From positions 1 through 24,098 of the forward strand of contig CAJTSD010000050.1 of assembly GCA_910578795.1 (NCBI GenBank): a stretch of DNA of 24,098 bases, in the 5' to 3' direction. The DNA is from an uncultured Lachnospiraceae bacterium (GTDB lineage Bacteria > Bacillota > Clostridia > Lachnospirales > Lachnospiraceae). Shown here piece after piece: positions 6,662-13,654 of this stretch. Numbering within the stretch: the stretch's first letter is position 1; each line of letters begins with the position of its first letter. The notes beneath the pieces were generated by a model, which made no database searches, was not told where the DNA came from, and was given only the letters and a program-made list of their open reading frames with translations. The translations under genes and the position numbers were made by a program.

Positions 6662-7084
6662 TCAATGATGCGCTCCATTTCCCGTGCATCCATGTTTGTC
6701 CGCGTCGCACGAATGCCCTTCGCCGCACCGGTGTTCTCCTTCGTGGTGGTCATGGTGGTCGCAGTGCACATCGGGGTTAAACGCAAGCGTTCCTGCAAGC
6801 AATGCACCCACTGCCTCGTCCGCGCTTCCCGACACGCCGCCATAAAGCGTAATGCCTGCCTCTGACAGTGCCATCTGCGCACCTGCACCGATTCCCCCGC
6901 AAATCAGCGCGTCGCATTTTAACGATGACAGCAGACCTGCCAAAGCGCCATGCCCGCTGCCTTGTGTGCTTACAACCTCCGTGTTTGTAATCTTCCCGTC
7001 CGCAGTTTCGTAAACCTTAAACTGCTCCGTATGTCCAAAGTGTTGAAAAATCATTCCATTTTCATAAGTGACTGCAATTTTCAT
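6662..7084 (-). CDS. NifX/NifB-like metal-cofactor family protein with His/Cys-rich tail
   Basis: Residues 1 to about 106 form the dinitrogenase iron-molybdenum cofactor biosynthesis (NifX/NifB C-terminal/YedF-like) fold: MKIAVTYENGMIFQHFGHTE, then ALICGGIGAGAQMALSEAGI and the end of the fold. The last 34 residues carry 10 His and 4 Cys in short HH and HxxH clusters, a likely Ni, Zn or Cu binding tail. No nif genes are nearby, so a nitrogenase role is unlikely; orphan members in anaerobes are thought to carry metal clusters. Start at ATG 7084, because the upstream ATG 7096 would have its GGA touching the start. Own promoter upstream. Confidence 0.8.
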   Translation of the reverse strand: MKIAVTYENGMIFQHFGHTEQFKVYETADGKITNTEVVSTQGSGHGALAGLLSSLKCDALICGGIGAGAQMALSEAGITLYGGVSGSADEAVGALLAGTLAFNPDVHCDHHDHHEGEHRCGEGHSCDADKHGCTGNGAHH

Positions 7085-7132
7085 AAATGTATTCATTCCT
7101 TTCCCAATTCGTTTTCAATATGCGTTAATTTC

Positions 7133-7195
7133 GTTACTGTTTGTTCTGTTCCAGTAACATAATATGATTATAGTCCTGCGCCACAGGAAATTCAA
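7133..7195 (-). promoter_or_regulatory. Sigma-A promoter with internal inverted repeat and 5' hairpin, NifX-like gene
   Basis: Minus strand: TTGAAT (-35, 7195-7190), exactly 17 nt, TATAAT (-10, 7172-7167). The spacer contains TCCTG-N5-CAGGA (7174-7188), placed where a repressor or metal sensor could bind. The start is expected near 7160, so the transcript begins with GTTACTG (from 7158) that pairs with CAGTAAC (7139-7133) across a 12-nt loop. Confidence 0.6.
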
Positions 7196-7212
7196 GATAC
7201 TTTGCGCACATG

Positions 7213-7240
7213 CAAAATACGGACTGCAAAAGCAGCCCGC
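7213..7240 (-). terminator. Rho-independent terminator of the TRAP operon
   Basis: As minus-strand RNA, GCGGGCUGC, a UUUU loop and GCAGUCCGU form a 9-bp stem (two G-U pairs), followed by AUUUUG. It lies about 70 bp past dctM and before the NifX promoter. Confidence 0.6.
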
Positions 7241-7311
7241 ATTTTAATGCACACGAGAACCCGAAGAAATGATGTCAGCAAAGCCAACCAGTTCCTGTGC
7301 CCCTACTCGAT

Positions 7312-8616
7312 TTACAGTAACCCCAATAGCTTAGGCAAAAACATGGATACTGCGGGGAAATATGTAACCAGTAATAACGCGATGAAAATAACAGCAAAGT
7401 AGGGCAGCATATATTTGATAACACTTTCAATCGTCACACCACCGACCCGGCAGCCCGTAAAAAGAATTGTTCCGACAGGAGGCGTAATCGTACCGATTGA
7501 CAGGTTGAAGCACAAAAGAATACCAAAATGTATCGGGCTCATGCCAAACGCTGTGCAAATTGGAAGTAAAATCGGCGTAAATATAAGGATTGCCGGCGTT
7601 ACATCCATAAATGTACCAACTACAAGCAACAAAATATTTATCAAAAGAAGGATTAAATATTTATTTGTCGTAAGTCCGAGAATTGCCGTTGCAACCATAT
7701 CAGGAATTTCCGTAAATGCCATTGCCCACGACATGATGGATGAAAGCCCAATCATAAATGTAATGATACCTGTTGTCTTTGCAGATTCAAGAACAATTTT
7801 GGGAATATCCGTTATCTTAAATGATTTATAGATAAGAGACAAAATGACTGCATATACTACTGCGACTGCCGAACCCTCCGTGGCAGTAAAAACACCGCCA
7901 AGGATTCCGCCGATTACTATCACGATAAGCAGAAGGCTTGGAATTGCCTGCCAAAATGTTTTTAAAGCGACTTTTAAGGTAACGCGTTCTTCTGCCTGAT
8001 AACCGCGTCTTTTTGCCATGATACCTGCAAGAAGCATGACAGCTCCGCCCCAAAGAAGCCCCGGAATATAACCTGCCATGAAAAGACCTGCAATCGACAC
8101 GCTGCCTGCGATGCTGGAATATACAATCATCGTGTTGCTTGGCGGAATAAGCATTCCGACCGGAGCAGAGGCTACGTTTACGGCTACGCTATAGTTTTTG
8201 TCATAGCCTTCTTTTTCCTCTAACGGTCCGATTGTACTTCCCATGGCTGCCGCTGCAGCAGCTCCCGAACCGCTGATAGCGCCGAATAGCATGTTTGCCA
8301 CTACATTGGACTGCGCAAGGGCGCCCGGCATTCTTCCGGCAATAACCTTGGCACAGTTTACAAGCCTTGTTGCAATACCGCCATTGTTCATGATATTACC
8401 TGCGAGGATAAAGAATGGAATGGCTATCAGTGAAAATGAATTCGAGCCGGCGAAAATTCTCTGTGCTGAAGTTGCAAAAGAAACATCGGCGGGAATCATG
8501 CATATCATTGAAACTGCTGAAGAAAGCCCGATTGCGACACCAATAGGCGCACCGATTATCAACAGTATAAGTAATATTGTAACCATTACAATGGCTACCT
8601 GTAACGCTATACTCAT
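7312..8616 (-). CDS. dctM: TRAP transporter large permease subunit DctM
   Basis: 434 residues, almost wholly hydrophobic, with about a dozen membrane segments. DctM features include the N-terminal LLILLIIGAPIGVAIGL, the SNSFSLIAIPFFILAG motif, GAISGSGAAAAAAMGSTIGP and the C-terminal FNLSIGTITPPVGTILFTGC repeat-related loop. It forms the sodium-coupled elevator subunit that moves the ligand delivered by DctP. Start at ATG 8616, chosen because AGGAGG lies 8 nt upstream; a longer frame to 8667 lacks a site. 13 nt separate it from dctQ. Last gene of the operon. Confidence 0.93.
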   Translation of the reverse strand: MSIALQVAIVMVTILLILLIIGAPIGVAIGLSSAVSMICMIPADVSFATSAQRIFAGSNSFSLIAIPFFILAGNIMNNGGIATRLVNCAKVIAGRMPGALAQSNVVANMLFGAISGSGAAAAAAMGSTIGPLEEKEGYDKNYSVAVNVASAPVGMLIPPSNTMIVYSSIAGSVSIAGLFMAGYIPGLLWGGAVMLLAGIMAKRRGYQAEERVTLKVALKTFWQAIPSLLLIVIVIGGILGGVFTATEGSAVAVVYAVILSLIYKSFKITDIPKIVLESAKTTGIITFMIGLSSIMSWAMAFTEIPDMVATAILGLTTNKYLILLLINILLLVVGTFMDVTPAILIFTPILLPICTAFGMSPIHFGILLCFNLSIGTITPPVGTILFTGCRVGGVTIESVIKYMLPYFAVIFIALLLVTYFPAVSMFLPKLLGLL

Positions 8617-8629
8617 ATGAATATCCTCC

Positions 8630-9109
8630 TCATAATGATTCCTTATTTTTCTTAAGTTCAAGTCCAATATTGTAAATACTGTAAAAGATAATGATTACGC
8701 CGCATATTGGAATAATGGAATAGATAATCCCTGTAGGAATATGGAGAATGGAATCTAATTGCACAAGATTCATTCTTGTAATCACAAAACCGCCATATAC
8801 CATAACAAAGCCGGCAAAACAAATTGTCACGCACTCAATTATGATACTTACCGCCATTTTTACCGGTTTTGGCATTTTGTCTTTAACAACAGAGATATAA
8901 ATATGCTCTCTCTGACCAAACATATAGGTCGCCGATATAATAATCAGCCATACAAAACAATATCTTGTCAAAATTTCTGTTACGCTGCTTGGGCTCTTAA
9001 AAAAGTATCTTGATATAACCTGATATGTTACCATAAGAACCATTGCTATAAATATTACAACACTCGAATAGGATGTTATTTTATCTATTATTTTCTTGGC
9101 TTTCGTCAT
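8630..9109 (-). CDS. dctQ: TRAP transporter small permease subunit DctQ
   Basis: 159 residues with four predicted membrane segments (about 17-37, 50-67, 88-108, 130-150), the standard DctQ size and topology. The family-typical RYFFKSPSSVTEILTRYCFV stretch follows the first helix, where other members have an aromatic/Trp-rich EE.R region. It packs against DctM as scaffold. Start ATG 9109 with AGGAGA 7 nt upstream. One nucleotide lies between the dctP stop and this ATG, so translation is probably coupled. Confidence 0.9.
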   Translation of the reverse strand: MTKAKKIIDKITSYSSVVIFIAMVLMVTYQVISRYFFKSPSSVTEILTRYCFVWLIIISATYMFGQREHIYISVVKDKMPKPVKMAVSIIIECVTICFAGFVMVYGGFVITRMNLVQLDSILHIPTGIIYSIIPICGVIIIFYSIYNIGLELKKNKESL

Positions 9110-9110
9110 A

Positions 9111-10124
9111 TCAATTCTCCTCTCTTAAAGCCTCAACTTTATCATATATATTCTTAGTAACGTCCGACTGGCTTGAAATGCTGTCAAGAAGTGGCTGGCA
9201 TTTCTCCCTGAACAGACTGACATCAGGATATACGAAAATTGCTCCCTGCCCCTCGGCATCTTTTTTTGCTTCCTGCACTGACTGTGCAAATGCATCAAAT
9301 TCATAATCTGTAGAGTCCTTTATCAGATTGTCAAAGACTGCCTTATCTGTGTCTGATAAATTGTCAAGGAAATTGGTACTTGCAATTACAACGTCCGGAT
9401 GCACGATGTGTCTTGTGTAGGAATAATATTTTGCAACTTCATAATGCTTGAAATCCGTGTATACACGCTCACTGTTTTCCCCTGCATCAATAACCCCCTG
9501 TTGTAATGCCGTATATACTTCTGACTGTGACATTGCCGTACCGACACCACCCATATATTTCACCATGTTAAGATATGTAGCGGAATCGTTCACGCGGACA
9601 ATCATTCCTTTGAGGTCATCCGGTGAATTGACCGGTTTTTCTGCATAAATATTTCTCTCACCTGCTGTATACACAGTCAGAACCTCAAAATTAAACGTTC
9701 TTGTTGATTGAAATAAATCATCGAAAACACCTGCCTGAACAGATCTTCTTAGATGGTCCATATCCTGATAAAGATACGGTGCGCCTACAATCGCAAAGTC
9801 TGCATCATATCCTTCAGGAACGGAACAGGGAACAATCGCCATATCCAGCGCTCCCGTCCTTATAAACTCTGCCATTGAGCCCTGCTCACCTAACACCCCG
9901 TTCGGATAAATTACCATTTTATATCTTCCGTCCGTTGCTTCTTCAAACTTTTCACCAAGCTCTTTCATGGCTTTATACTGAGGATGTTCTTCATTTTGGT
10001 TAAATGCAACTCTTATAATTTTTACTCCCTGACCATTTGGCGTAGTATTTGCGCCACACCCGGCAAGTACGGAACAGGCGAAAATACTCACGCATAAAAA
10101 TAATGCAATTAATTTTTTACCCAT
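9111..10124 (-). CDS. dctP: TRAP substrate-binding lipoprotein DctP
   Basis: 337 residues with a lipoprotein signal (MGKKLIALFLCVSIF, lipobox VLAGC, Cys23). The family core follows: IIRVAFNQNEEHPQYKAMKE, the LGEQGSMAEFIRTGALDMAI segment, and LKGMIVRVNDSATYLNMVKY, where Arg177 is the conserved residue that salt-bridges a ligand carboxylate in DctP proteins, then SEVYTALQQGVIDAGENS. The retained Arg supports an organic acid ligand; which one cannot be read. Start ATG 10124 has only a short AAGG five bases upstream. A large stem-loop precedes the gene. Confidence 0.92.
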   Translation of the reverse strand: MGKKLIALFLCVSIFACSVLAGCGANTTPNGQGVKIIRVAFNQNEEHPQYKAMKELGEKFEEATDGRYKMVIYPNGVLGEQGSMAEFIRTGALDMAIVPCSVPEGYDADFAIVGAPYLYQDMDHLRRSVQAGVFDDLFQSTRTFNFEVLTVYTAGERNIYAEKPVNSPDDLKGMIVRVNDSATYLNMVKYMGGVGTAMSQSEVYTALQQGVIDAGENSERVYTDFKHYEVAKYYSYTRHIVHPDVVIASTNFLDNLSDTDKAVFDNLIKDSTDYEFDAFAQSVQEAKKDAEGQGAIFVYPDVSLFREKCQPLLDSISSQSDVTKNIYDKVEALREEN

Positions 10125-10194
10125 AAAAACCTTGTATGATATTTAAAGAAGCAAAAACACCATAGTTCCTTTCTATATAATTTGTAAAATTGAC

Positions 10195-10258
10195 GATGAT
10201 GGCTTCCAAATGCCGCCGTCCTGCAAAACAATCTTATCAGAACAGCGGCATCATCATC
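10195..10258 (-). other. Stem-loop between yhcH-like gene and dctP
   Basis: ATGCCGC (10210-10216) pairs with GCGGCAT (10245-10251). GATGATG (10195-10201) pairs with CATCATC (10252-10258), leaving an 8-nt one-sided bulge. No strong U tract follows, so it is more likely an mRNA processing or stability element, or a partial attenuator, in the middle of the operon than a full terminator. Confidence 0.5.
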
Positions 10259-10277
10259 GGTTTCAAATTGCCCGAAA

Positions 10278-10745
10278 TTATTTCAGCAATTCCGTGCTTA
10301 CCTTAATGACAACCTTTCTTACCGTCATCGGCTCGCCGTCAGCACATGCCGGTCTGTGGACATCTGACGGGAAAAACACGCAGAAGCAGCCCGGGGTAGC
10401 TGTGATAAAGCCTTCATTTTCCACTGACTTATAAAAAATCAAATCTCTTTCATCAATCTTTTCGTCAATCTCATAATTGCCTGTGTCCGGGGTAATTCCC
10501 AATTTTTCCCTACCCGACGCCAAGAACTGTACATCAAGATATTTTTCATGTACTTCCGGTCTTTTTTCGCTGACAAGTCCTGTTTCCGCATCAAATACCT
10601 GAGCGTACATCAGTTTCCCTTCTATCTCATAAACGCCCGGATCCATCGCAACAAAATCGTTTTCTTTTAAATAGTTCAGCGCTCTTTGAACTGCCTTTGG
10701 ATAATTCGTAAAATCATCCTTTGAATGAATTGATGAAAATATCAT
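10278..10745 (-). CDS. YhcH/YjgK/YiaL (DUF386) family cupin-like protein
   Basis: 155 residues. Family marks: the GVYEIEGKLMYAQVFDAETG segment, EVHEKYLDVQFLASGREKLG, and a C-terminal FCVFFPSDVHRPACADG with the His residues that line the metal site in this cupin-like fold. Characterised relatives lie in sialic acid (YhcH), 2,3-diketo-L-gulonate (YiaL) and beta-galactoside (EbgC) clusters, often beside TRAP transporters, and are proposed to open or epimerise sugar-acid intermediates. Start ATG 10745 with AAGGAGA 7 nt upstream; the longer frame extends into the previous gene's end. 28 nt after the PanE-like gene. Confidence 0.88.
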   Translation of the reverse strand: MIFSSIHSKDDFTNYPKAVQRALNYLKENDFVAMDPGVYEIEGKLMYAQVFDAETGLVSEKRPEVHEKYLDVQFLASGREKLGITPDTGNYEIDEKIDERDLIFYKSVENEGFITATPGCFCVFFPSDVHRPACADGEPMTVRKVVIKVSTELLK

Positions 10746-10773
10746 TGTTTTGTCTCCTTTCTGTTTCTGCTTT

Positions 10774-11697
10774 TTATCCCTGTTTTTTATCCCTGTTTTC
10801 CATGGCATGTACCATATTGACAACCATTCTGTGTGTCGGAACATCTACGCCTGTCTTTTCTGCTGCCCGCACAACCGCTCCGCTTATTGTATTAACCTCC
10901 GTGCGCCTTCCCGCTTTCAGATCCGCATATATGGAGGTTTTTCCCTCCGGTGAATTGATGGAAATTGCCCTGACTTTTTCGATAACTTCCTGCTCGTTAA
11001 ACGCAAGTCCCATCGCTTTTGCAACTGCCAATGCTTCTTTTATGAGCGTTACAGTCATGCTCCATGCATACTCATCTGCTGCAATAAACCCAATCGGTAC
11101 CTGAAGGACACCTGTAATCGCTGAAAGGGATACATTTGTGAACAGCTTATCCCATATTAGCTGCTGTATATTATCATAAATATGTGTATCAAACCCGCAT
11201 GAGTCAAAACTCTCTTTCACCCTTTGAAGCATTTTATCCGTGTCGGGAACCAACATTCCGATATTCGTTTTTCCTTTTCCGCCGCGCCGTACATAGGCAT
11301 TATCAAGAACTGCTCCGTTATCCTCTGTCGTACCAATAATAATTCTTTCCTTCGGAGCAAACTCAGATAAAATATCTTCATGACCTGCTCCATTTTGAAG
11401 AGTCATTAAATACGTATGTTCTCCAATAATGTGCCTGTTTTCCTCAAGAGCCACTTTGGAAAAAAGGGATTTGACAAAAAGGATTACAAGGTCAACCTCT
11501 CCAAGGTCTTTGCTGTCCAGCATTGCCTTCGGATAATACATTGTATCTTCGTCATTTTCCAAAATCTTAAGACCATCAGCATTGATTTTCTCGACAAGCT
11601 CCTGCTTCTTATCAATCATAGCTACCTCATTGTGCAATGAAAGATGTCCGCCGTATATTGAGCCCATAGCTCCTGCACCAAGAACCGCAATATTCAT
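10774..11697 (-). CDS. Ketopantoate reductase (PanE/ApbA) family dehydrogenase
   Basis: 307 residues. The N-terminal Rossmann motif is G7-A-G-A-M-G12. The conserved Q101-N-G103 follows the coenzyme-binding region, and the helical domain carries W182-D-K184-L-F-T-N188, where the Lys corresponds to the catalytic Lys of 2-dehydropantoate 2-reductase. It should reduce a 2-keto acid, or oxidise a 2-hydroxy acid, with NAD(P)H. Its place between a cyclase and a YhcH gene in a transport operon argues for a catabolic relative, not the pantothenate enzyme. Start ATG 11697, with GGAGA just upstream. 26 nt separate it from the cyclase gene. Confidence 0.85.
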   Translation of the reverse strand: MNIAVLGAGAMGSIYGGHLSLHNEVAMIDKKQELVEKINADGLKILENDEDTMYYPKAMLDSKDLGEVDLVILFVKSLFSKVALEENRHIIGEHTYLMTLQNGAGHEDILSEFAPKERIIIGTTEDNGAVLDNAYVRRGGKGKTNIGMLVPDTDKMLQRVKESFDSCGFDTHIYDNIQQLIWDKLFTNVSLSAITGVLQVPIGFIAADEYAWSMTVTLIKEALAVAKAMGLAFNEQEVIEKVRAISINSPEGKTSIYADLKAGRRTEVNTISGAVVRAAEKTGVDVPTHRMVVNMVHAMENRDKKQG

Positions 11698-11723
11698 AAC
11701 TGTAATCTCTCCTTACTTTGTTA

Positions 11724-12416
11724 TTATCTTGAGAACTCTGTAAGCCCTTCAATGGCATATGCACGAATCGGGCACGAATCAAGTCCGTAAATCGGAAGAG
11801 GCGCATATGACATGAAGAAGGTGTCCTGTGTCAGCTTATCCAAGTTCTTTAATACCTCGAGAAATACTATGTTTTCTGCCATGCAGATGTCATGGAACGG
11901 CTTAACATCCTCATTGCTGCTTTCAATGGAAACACCGTCGCCAAAGCCGACACATTTAATCTTGTGATCTACACACCACTGCGCCGTCTCGCCGTTTACA
12001 AGTAATCTCTGATCCTTATCCGTATTGGTATCAGGTGTAAACGGATCAATCCTGTAAGAAGAATCAATAATGAGAATGTCGCCTTCCTTTACCCAGCCTT
12101 CTGTCGCTTTATCAAGGTCTGCCGCACTGATGTGCTTTCTGTGCTCCAATGTATCCTTGAAATCAACGTAGATTGCTCTTCCCATAAATGTGGTAAGCGG
12201 AAGCTCTGCAACAGATGGCCAGTTGTCATCATGATGATAGGGGCATTCACAATGTGTCCCAAGGTGGCTTGTAAGATCCATTGCCGTGTGGAAATCAGGA
12301 ATAGGTCCGCCTGTGTTGTATCTGATCAGGTGGCATCTTCTTGACTCTGTCTTTGGATCAAGCGGTTTCGTGAGATCGATAACCTTTAAATTTCCTAATT
12401 CGTAAGTTGCATTCAT
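11724..12416 (-). CDS. Cyclase family metal-dependent hydrolase (kynurenine formamidase-like)
   Basis: 230 residues. The metal motif of the family, HxGTHxDxPxH, appears as H51-L-G-T-H55-C-E57-C-P-Y-H61, with Glu in place of the usual Asp. Other family signs are VIDLTKPLDP near the start, DILIIDSSYR and the C-terminal FMSYAPLPIYGLDSCPIRAY. Known members hydrolyse N-formylkynurenine, isatin or cyclic amides and lactones, or take part in polyketide cyclisation. First gene of the TRAP operon; AAGGAGG lies 10 nt upstream of ATG 12416. The context favours a hydrolytic first step on an imported or intracellular acid or lactone; substrate unknown. Confidence 0.87.
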   Translation of the reverse strand: MNATYELGNLKVIDLTKPLDPKTESRRCHLIRYNTGGPIPDFHTAMDLTSHLGTHCECPYHHDDNWPSVAELPLTTFMGRAIYVDFKDTLEHRKHISAADLDKATEGWVKEGDILIIDSSYRIDPFTPDTNTDKDQRLLVNGETAQWCVDHKIKCVGFGDGVSIESSNEDVKPFHDICMAENIVFLEVLKNLDKLTQDTFFMSYAPLPIYGLDSCPIRAYAIEGLTEFSR

Positions 12417-12463
12417 TGTTTTTTCCTCCTTAAAATGATTTAATGTTTGCTGTTATATGCAGT

Positions 12464-12496
12464 AAACCAGTATACCGGATTGTAATCAATATTCAA
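12464..12496 (-). promoter_or_regulatory. TRAP operon promoter with operator 1 over the -10
   Basis: Minus strand: TTGAAT (12496-12491), 16 nt, TATACT (12474-12469). The -10 is embedded in CCGGTATACTGG, an imperfect palindrome (plus-strand AAACCAGTATACCGG, 12464-12478). A regulator bound here would block polymerase. Probable target of the divergent GntR protein. Confidence 0.6.
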
Positions 12497-12537
12497 AATA
12501 ATCAAATTTTTACTGACCATTTTATATGGCTTTCACA

Positions 12538-12552
12538 AAACCAGTATGCCGG
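12538..12552. promoter_or_regulatory. Operator 2, near-copy of operator 1
   Basis: AAACCAGTATGCCGG differs from operator 1 (AAACCAGTATACCGG) at one base and lies in the same orientation 74 bp away, about seven helical turns. It lies between the two divergent promoters, 22 bp upstream of the gntR -35. Confidence 0.6.
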
Positions 12553-12573
12553 TATGCACGTTTTTGAATGCGA

Positions 12574-12602
12574 TTGACTAATTTGCTGTTTTGTTTTATT
12601 AT
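12574..12602 (+). promoter_or_regulatory. Promoter of gntR
   Basis: TTGACT (12574-12579), 17-nt spacer, TATTAT (12597-12602). Transcription would start near 12609, giving a leader of about 250 nt that includes the 168-bp palindrome. A second -10-like CTATAAAA lies at 12619-12626 without a matching -35. Confidence 0.5.
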
Positions 12603-12639
12603 TTTATGTGTAATCTGCTATAAAAAGGAAATTGCAAAT

Positions 12640-12807
12640 CTAGTGTACTGACCGTTTCATATCTGATAAAACTCCGCAGAATATTTTCCTGAGAGCGCTG
12701 CTTCACAAGCGCAGGCGTAGCGGTGGCTACGGCGAGGCTTGGGGAGTAGTGCTATCAGAAAAATAGGCAAGGAGGTTTGTCTGAATATGAACGAGTTAGT
12801 ACGCTAG
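12640..12807. mobile_element. 168-bp gapless palindrome, MITE-like element
   Basis: The segment is symmetric about 12723/12724 with no gaps. The ends CTAGTGTACTGAC (12640-12652) and GTTAGTACGCTAG (12795-12807) match as inverted repeats at 11 of 13. The outer 53-bp arms match at 34 positions and many mismatches are transitions. The core arms 12682-12702 and 12745-12765 pair over 21 positions with two mismatches and two G-U pairs. CAAGC/GCTTG (12706, 12737) and CGTAGC/GCTACG (12716, 12726) close on a GGTG tip. The core is more GC-rich than its surroundings. It encodes no transposase, so I read it as a small non-autonomous palindromic element that now forms a hairpin in the gntR leader. The right arm carries AAGGAGG (12769-12775) and a 6-codon frame MNELVR (12787-12807). 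Confidence 0.6.
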
Positions 12808-12857
12808 TACAAAGTATGAATTTTGTTTTTTGAAATCAGGAAGGATTGTAAAAAAAT

Positions 12858-13517
12858 ATGAAGGTGATGTCTTCGCTTCAACAGGAAGCGTATAATTATA
12901 TTAAGAGGCTTATTCTTACGAACAAGCTTGATGTAGATGTATTATATTCGGAAACGAAGCTCTCCAAAGAACTTGGAATATCGAGAACTCCCATGAGGGA
13001 AGCGCTTCAATGCCTTAGTCAGGACGGTTATATTGATATTATCCCGAGCAAGGGATTTCGGATTCGTCAGCTTAATCAAAAAGATATGCAGGAAACCATT
13101 CAGATCAGATGTGCTATAGAGGGCTTTTGTACGCATTGTCTTGCTTCCAATATCAATACCCCGAAAGCCCAAAAAATTCTGCGTGAACTTGAAAATACAC
13201 TGGATTTACAGGTGAAATCGGCACAAAATAATTGCAGCGACGGCAATTATGAGGAGTTTATTCATTATGACCATCAGTTTCATCTTCTACTTGTAAAATA
13301 CATAAACAATGAAGAGGTTAATCATATTTATCAGAGGCTGATGTACTTGATAAAACTCACTTCACAATCTGCGCTGGAAGTAGAAGGACGTGTGGAAGAT
13401 ACATTGGATGAACACAAAAGATATTTTGACCGCTTAAAAGCCGGAGATGGTGATGCGGCTTACCGCATACTGATTAGTCACCTTACGATGCCGCTTAATG
13501 TTGTTAAGACGAAATAG
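12858..13517 (+). CDS. GntR family regulator, FCD domain (FadR subfamily)
   Basis: 219 residues. Winged helix at about 8-70: SETKLSKELGISRTPMREAL is the GntR recognition region, followed by the wing IIPSKGFRIR. The all-helical FCD domain follows, with the metal/ligand set D138, H142 (YDHQFH), H186 (DEHKRYF) and H208 (ISHL). FCD proteins bind carboxylate ligands through this metal site and usually repress the adjacent catabolic operon. It is divergent from the cyclase-to-dctM operon, with paired operator-like sites between them. Start ATG 12858 follows AAGGATT at 11 nt; ATG 12867 is an alternative. Confidence 0.9.
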   Translation: MKVMSSLQQEAYNYIKRLILTNKLDVDVLYSETKLSKELGISRTPMREALQCLSQDGYIDIIPSKGFRIRQLNQKDMQETIQIRCAIEGFCTHCLASNINTPKAQKILRELENTLDLQVKSAQNNCSDGNYEEFIHYDHQFHLLLVKYINNEEVNHIYQRLMYLIKLTSQSALEVEGRVEDTLDEHKRYFDRLKAGDGDAAYRILISHLTMPLNVVKTK

Positions 13518-13614
13518 GGGGAACAGGGGGTGGTTCTGCCGAACTGGTATTTCCATTCGTAATGGTCATGGTAGATGCTAGAAAATCATTCCGTTTCCAT
13601 AGGTGACAGAACCA

Positions 13615-13637
13615 ATTGCAAAACCACATTTTGCAAT
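13615..13637. terminator. Hairpin between converging genes, possible bidirectional terminator
   Basis: ATTGCAAAA (13615-13623) pairs perfectly with TTTTGCAAT (13629-13637) across CCACA. It sits between the ends of gntR (13517) and the CPCC gene (13655). The U tracts are part of the stem and not a separate run, so efficiency is uncertain. Confidence 0.4.
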
Positions 13638-13654
13638 GCATTTTCCATTCAGAA

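Noticed and set aside
6662..7084. Nitrogenase-cofactor operon
   Set aside because: Only a NifX-like fold is present; no nifHDK, nifB or other nif genes occur in the window.
12777..12833. TTG-initiated 18-codon frame (SEYERVSTLVQSMNFVF) before gntR
   Set aside because: The TTG is one base from the AAGGAGG, too close for initiation; the ATG at 12787 is better placed.
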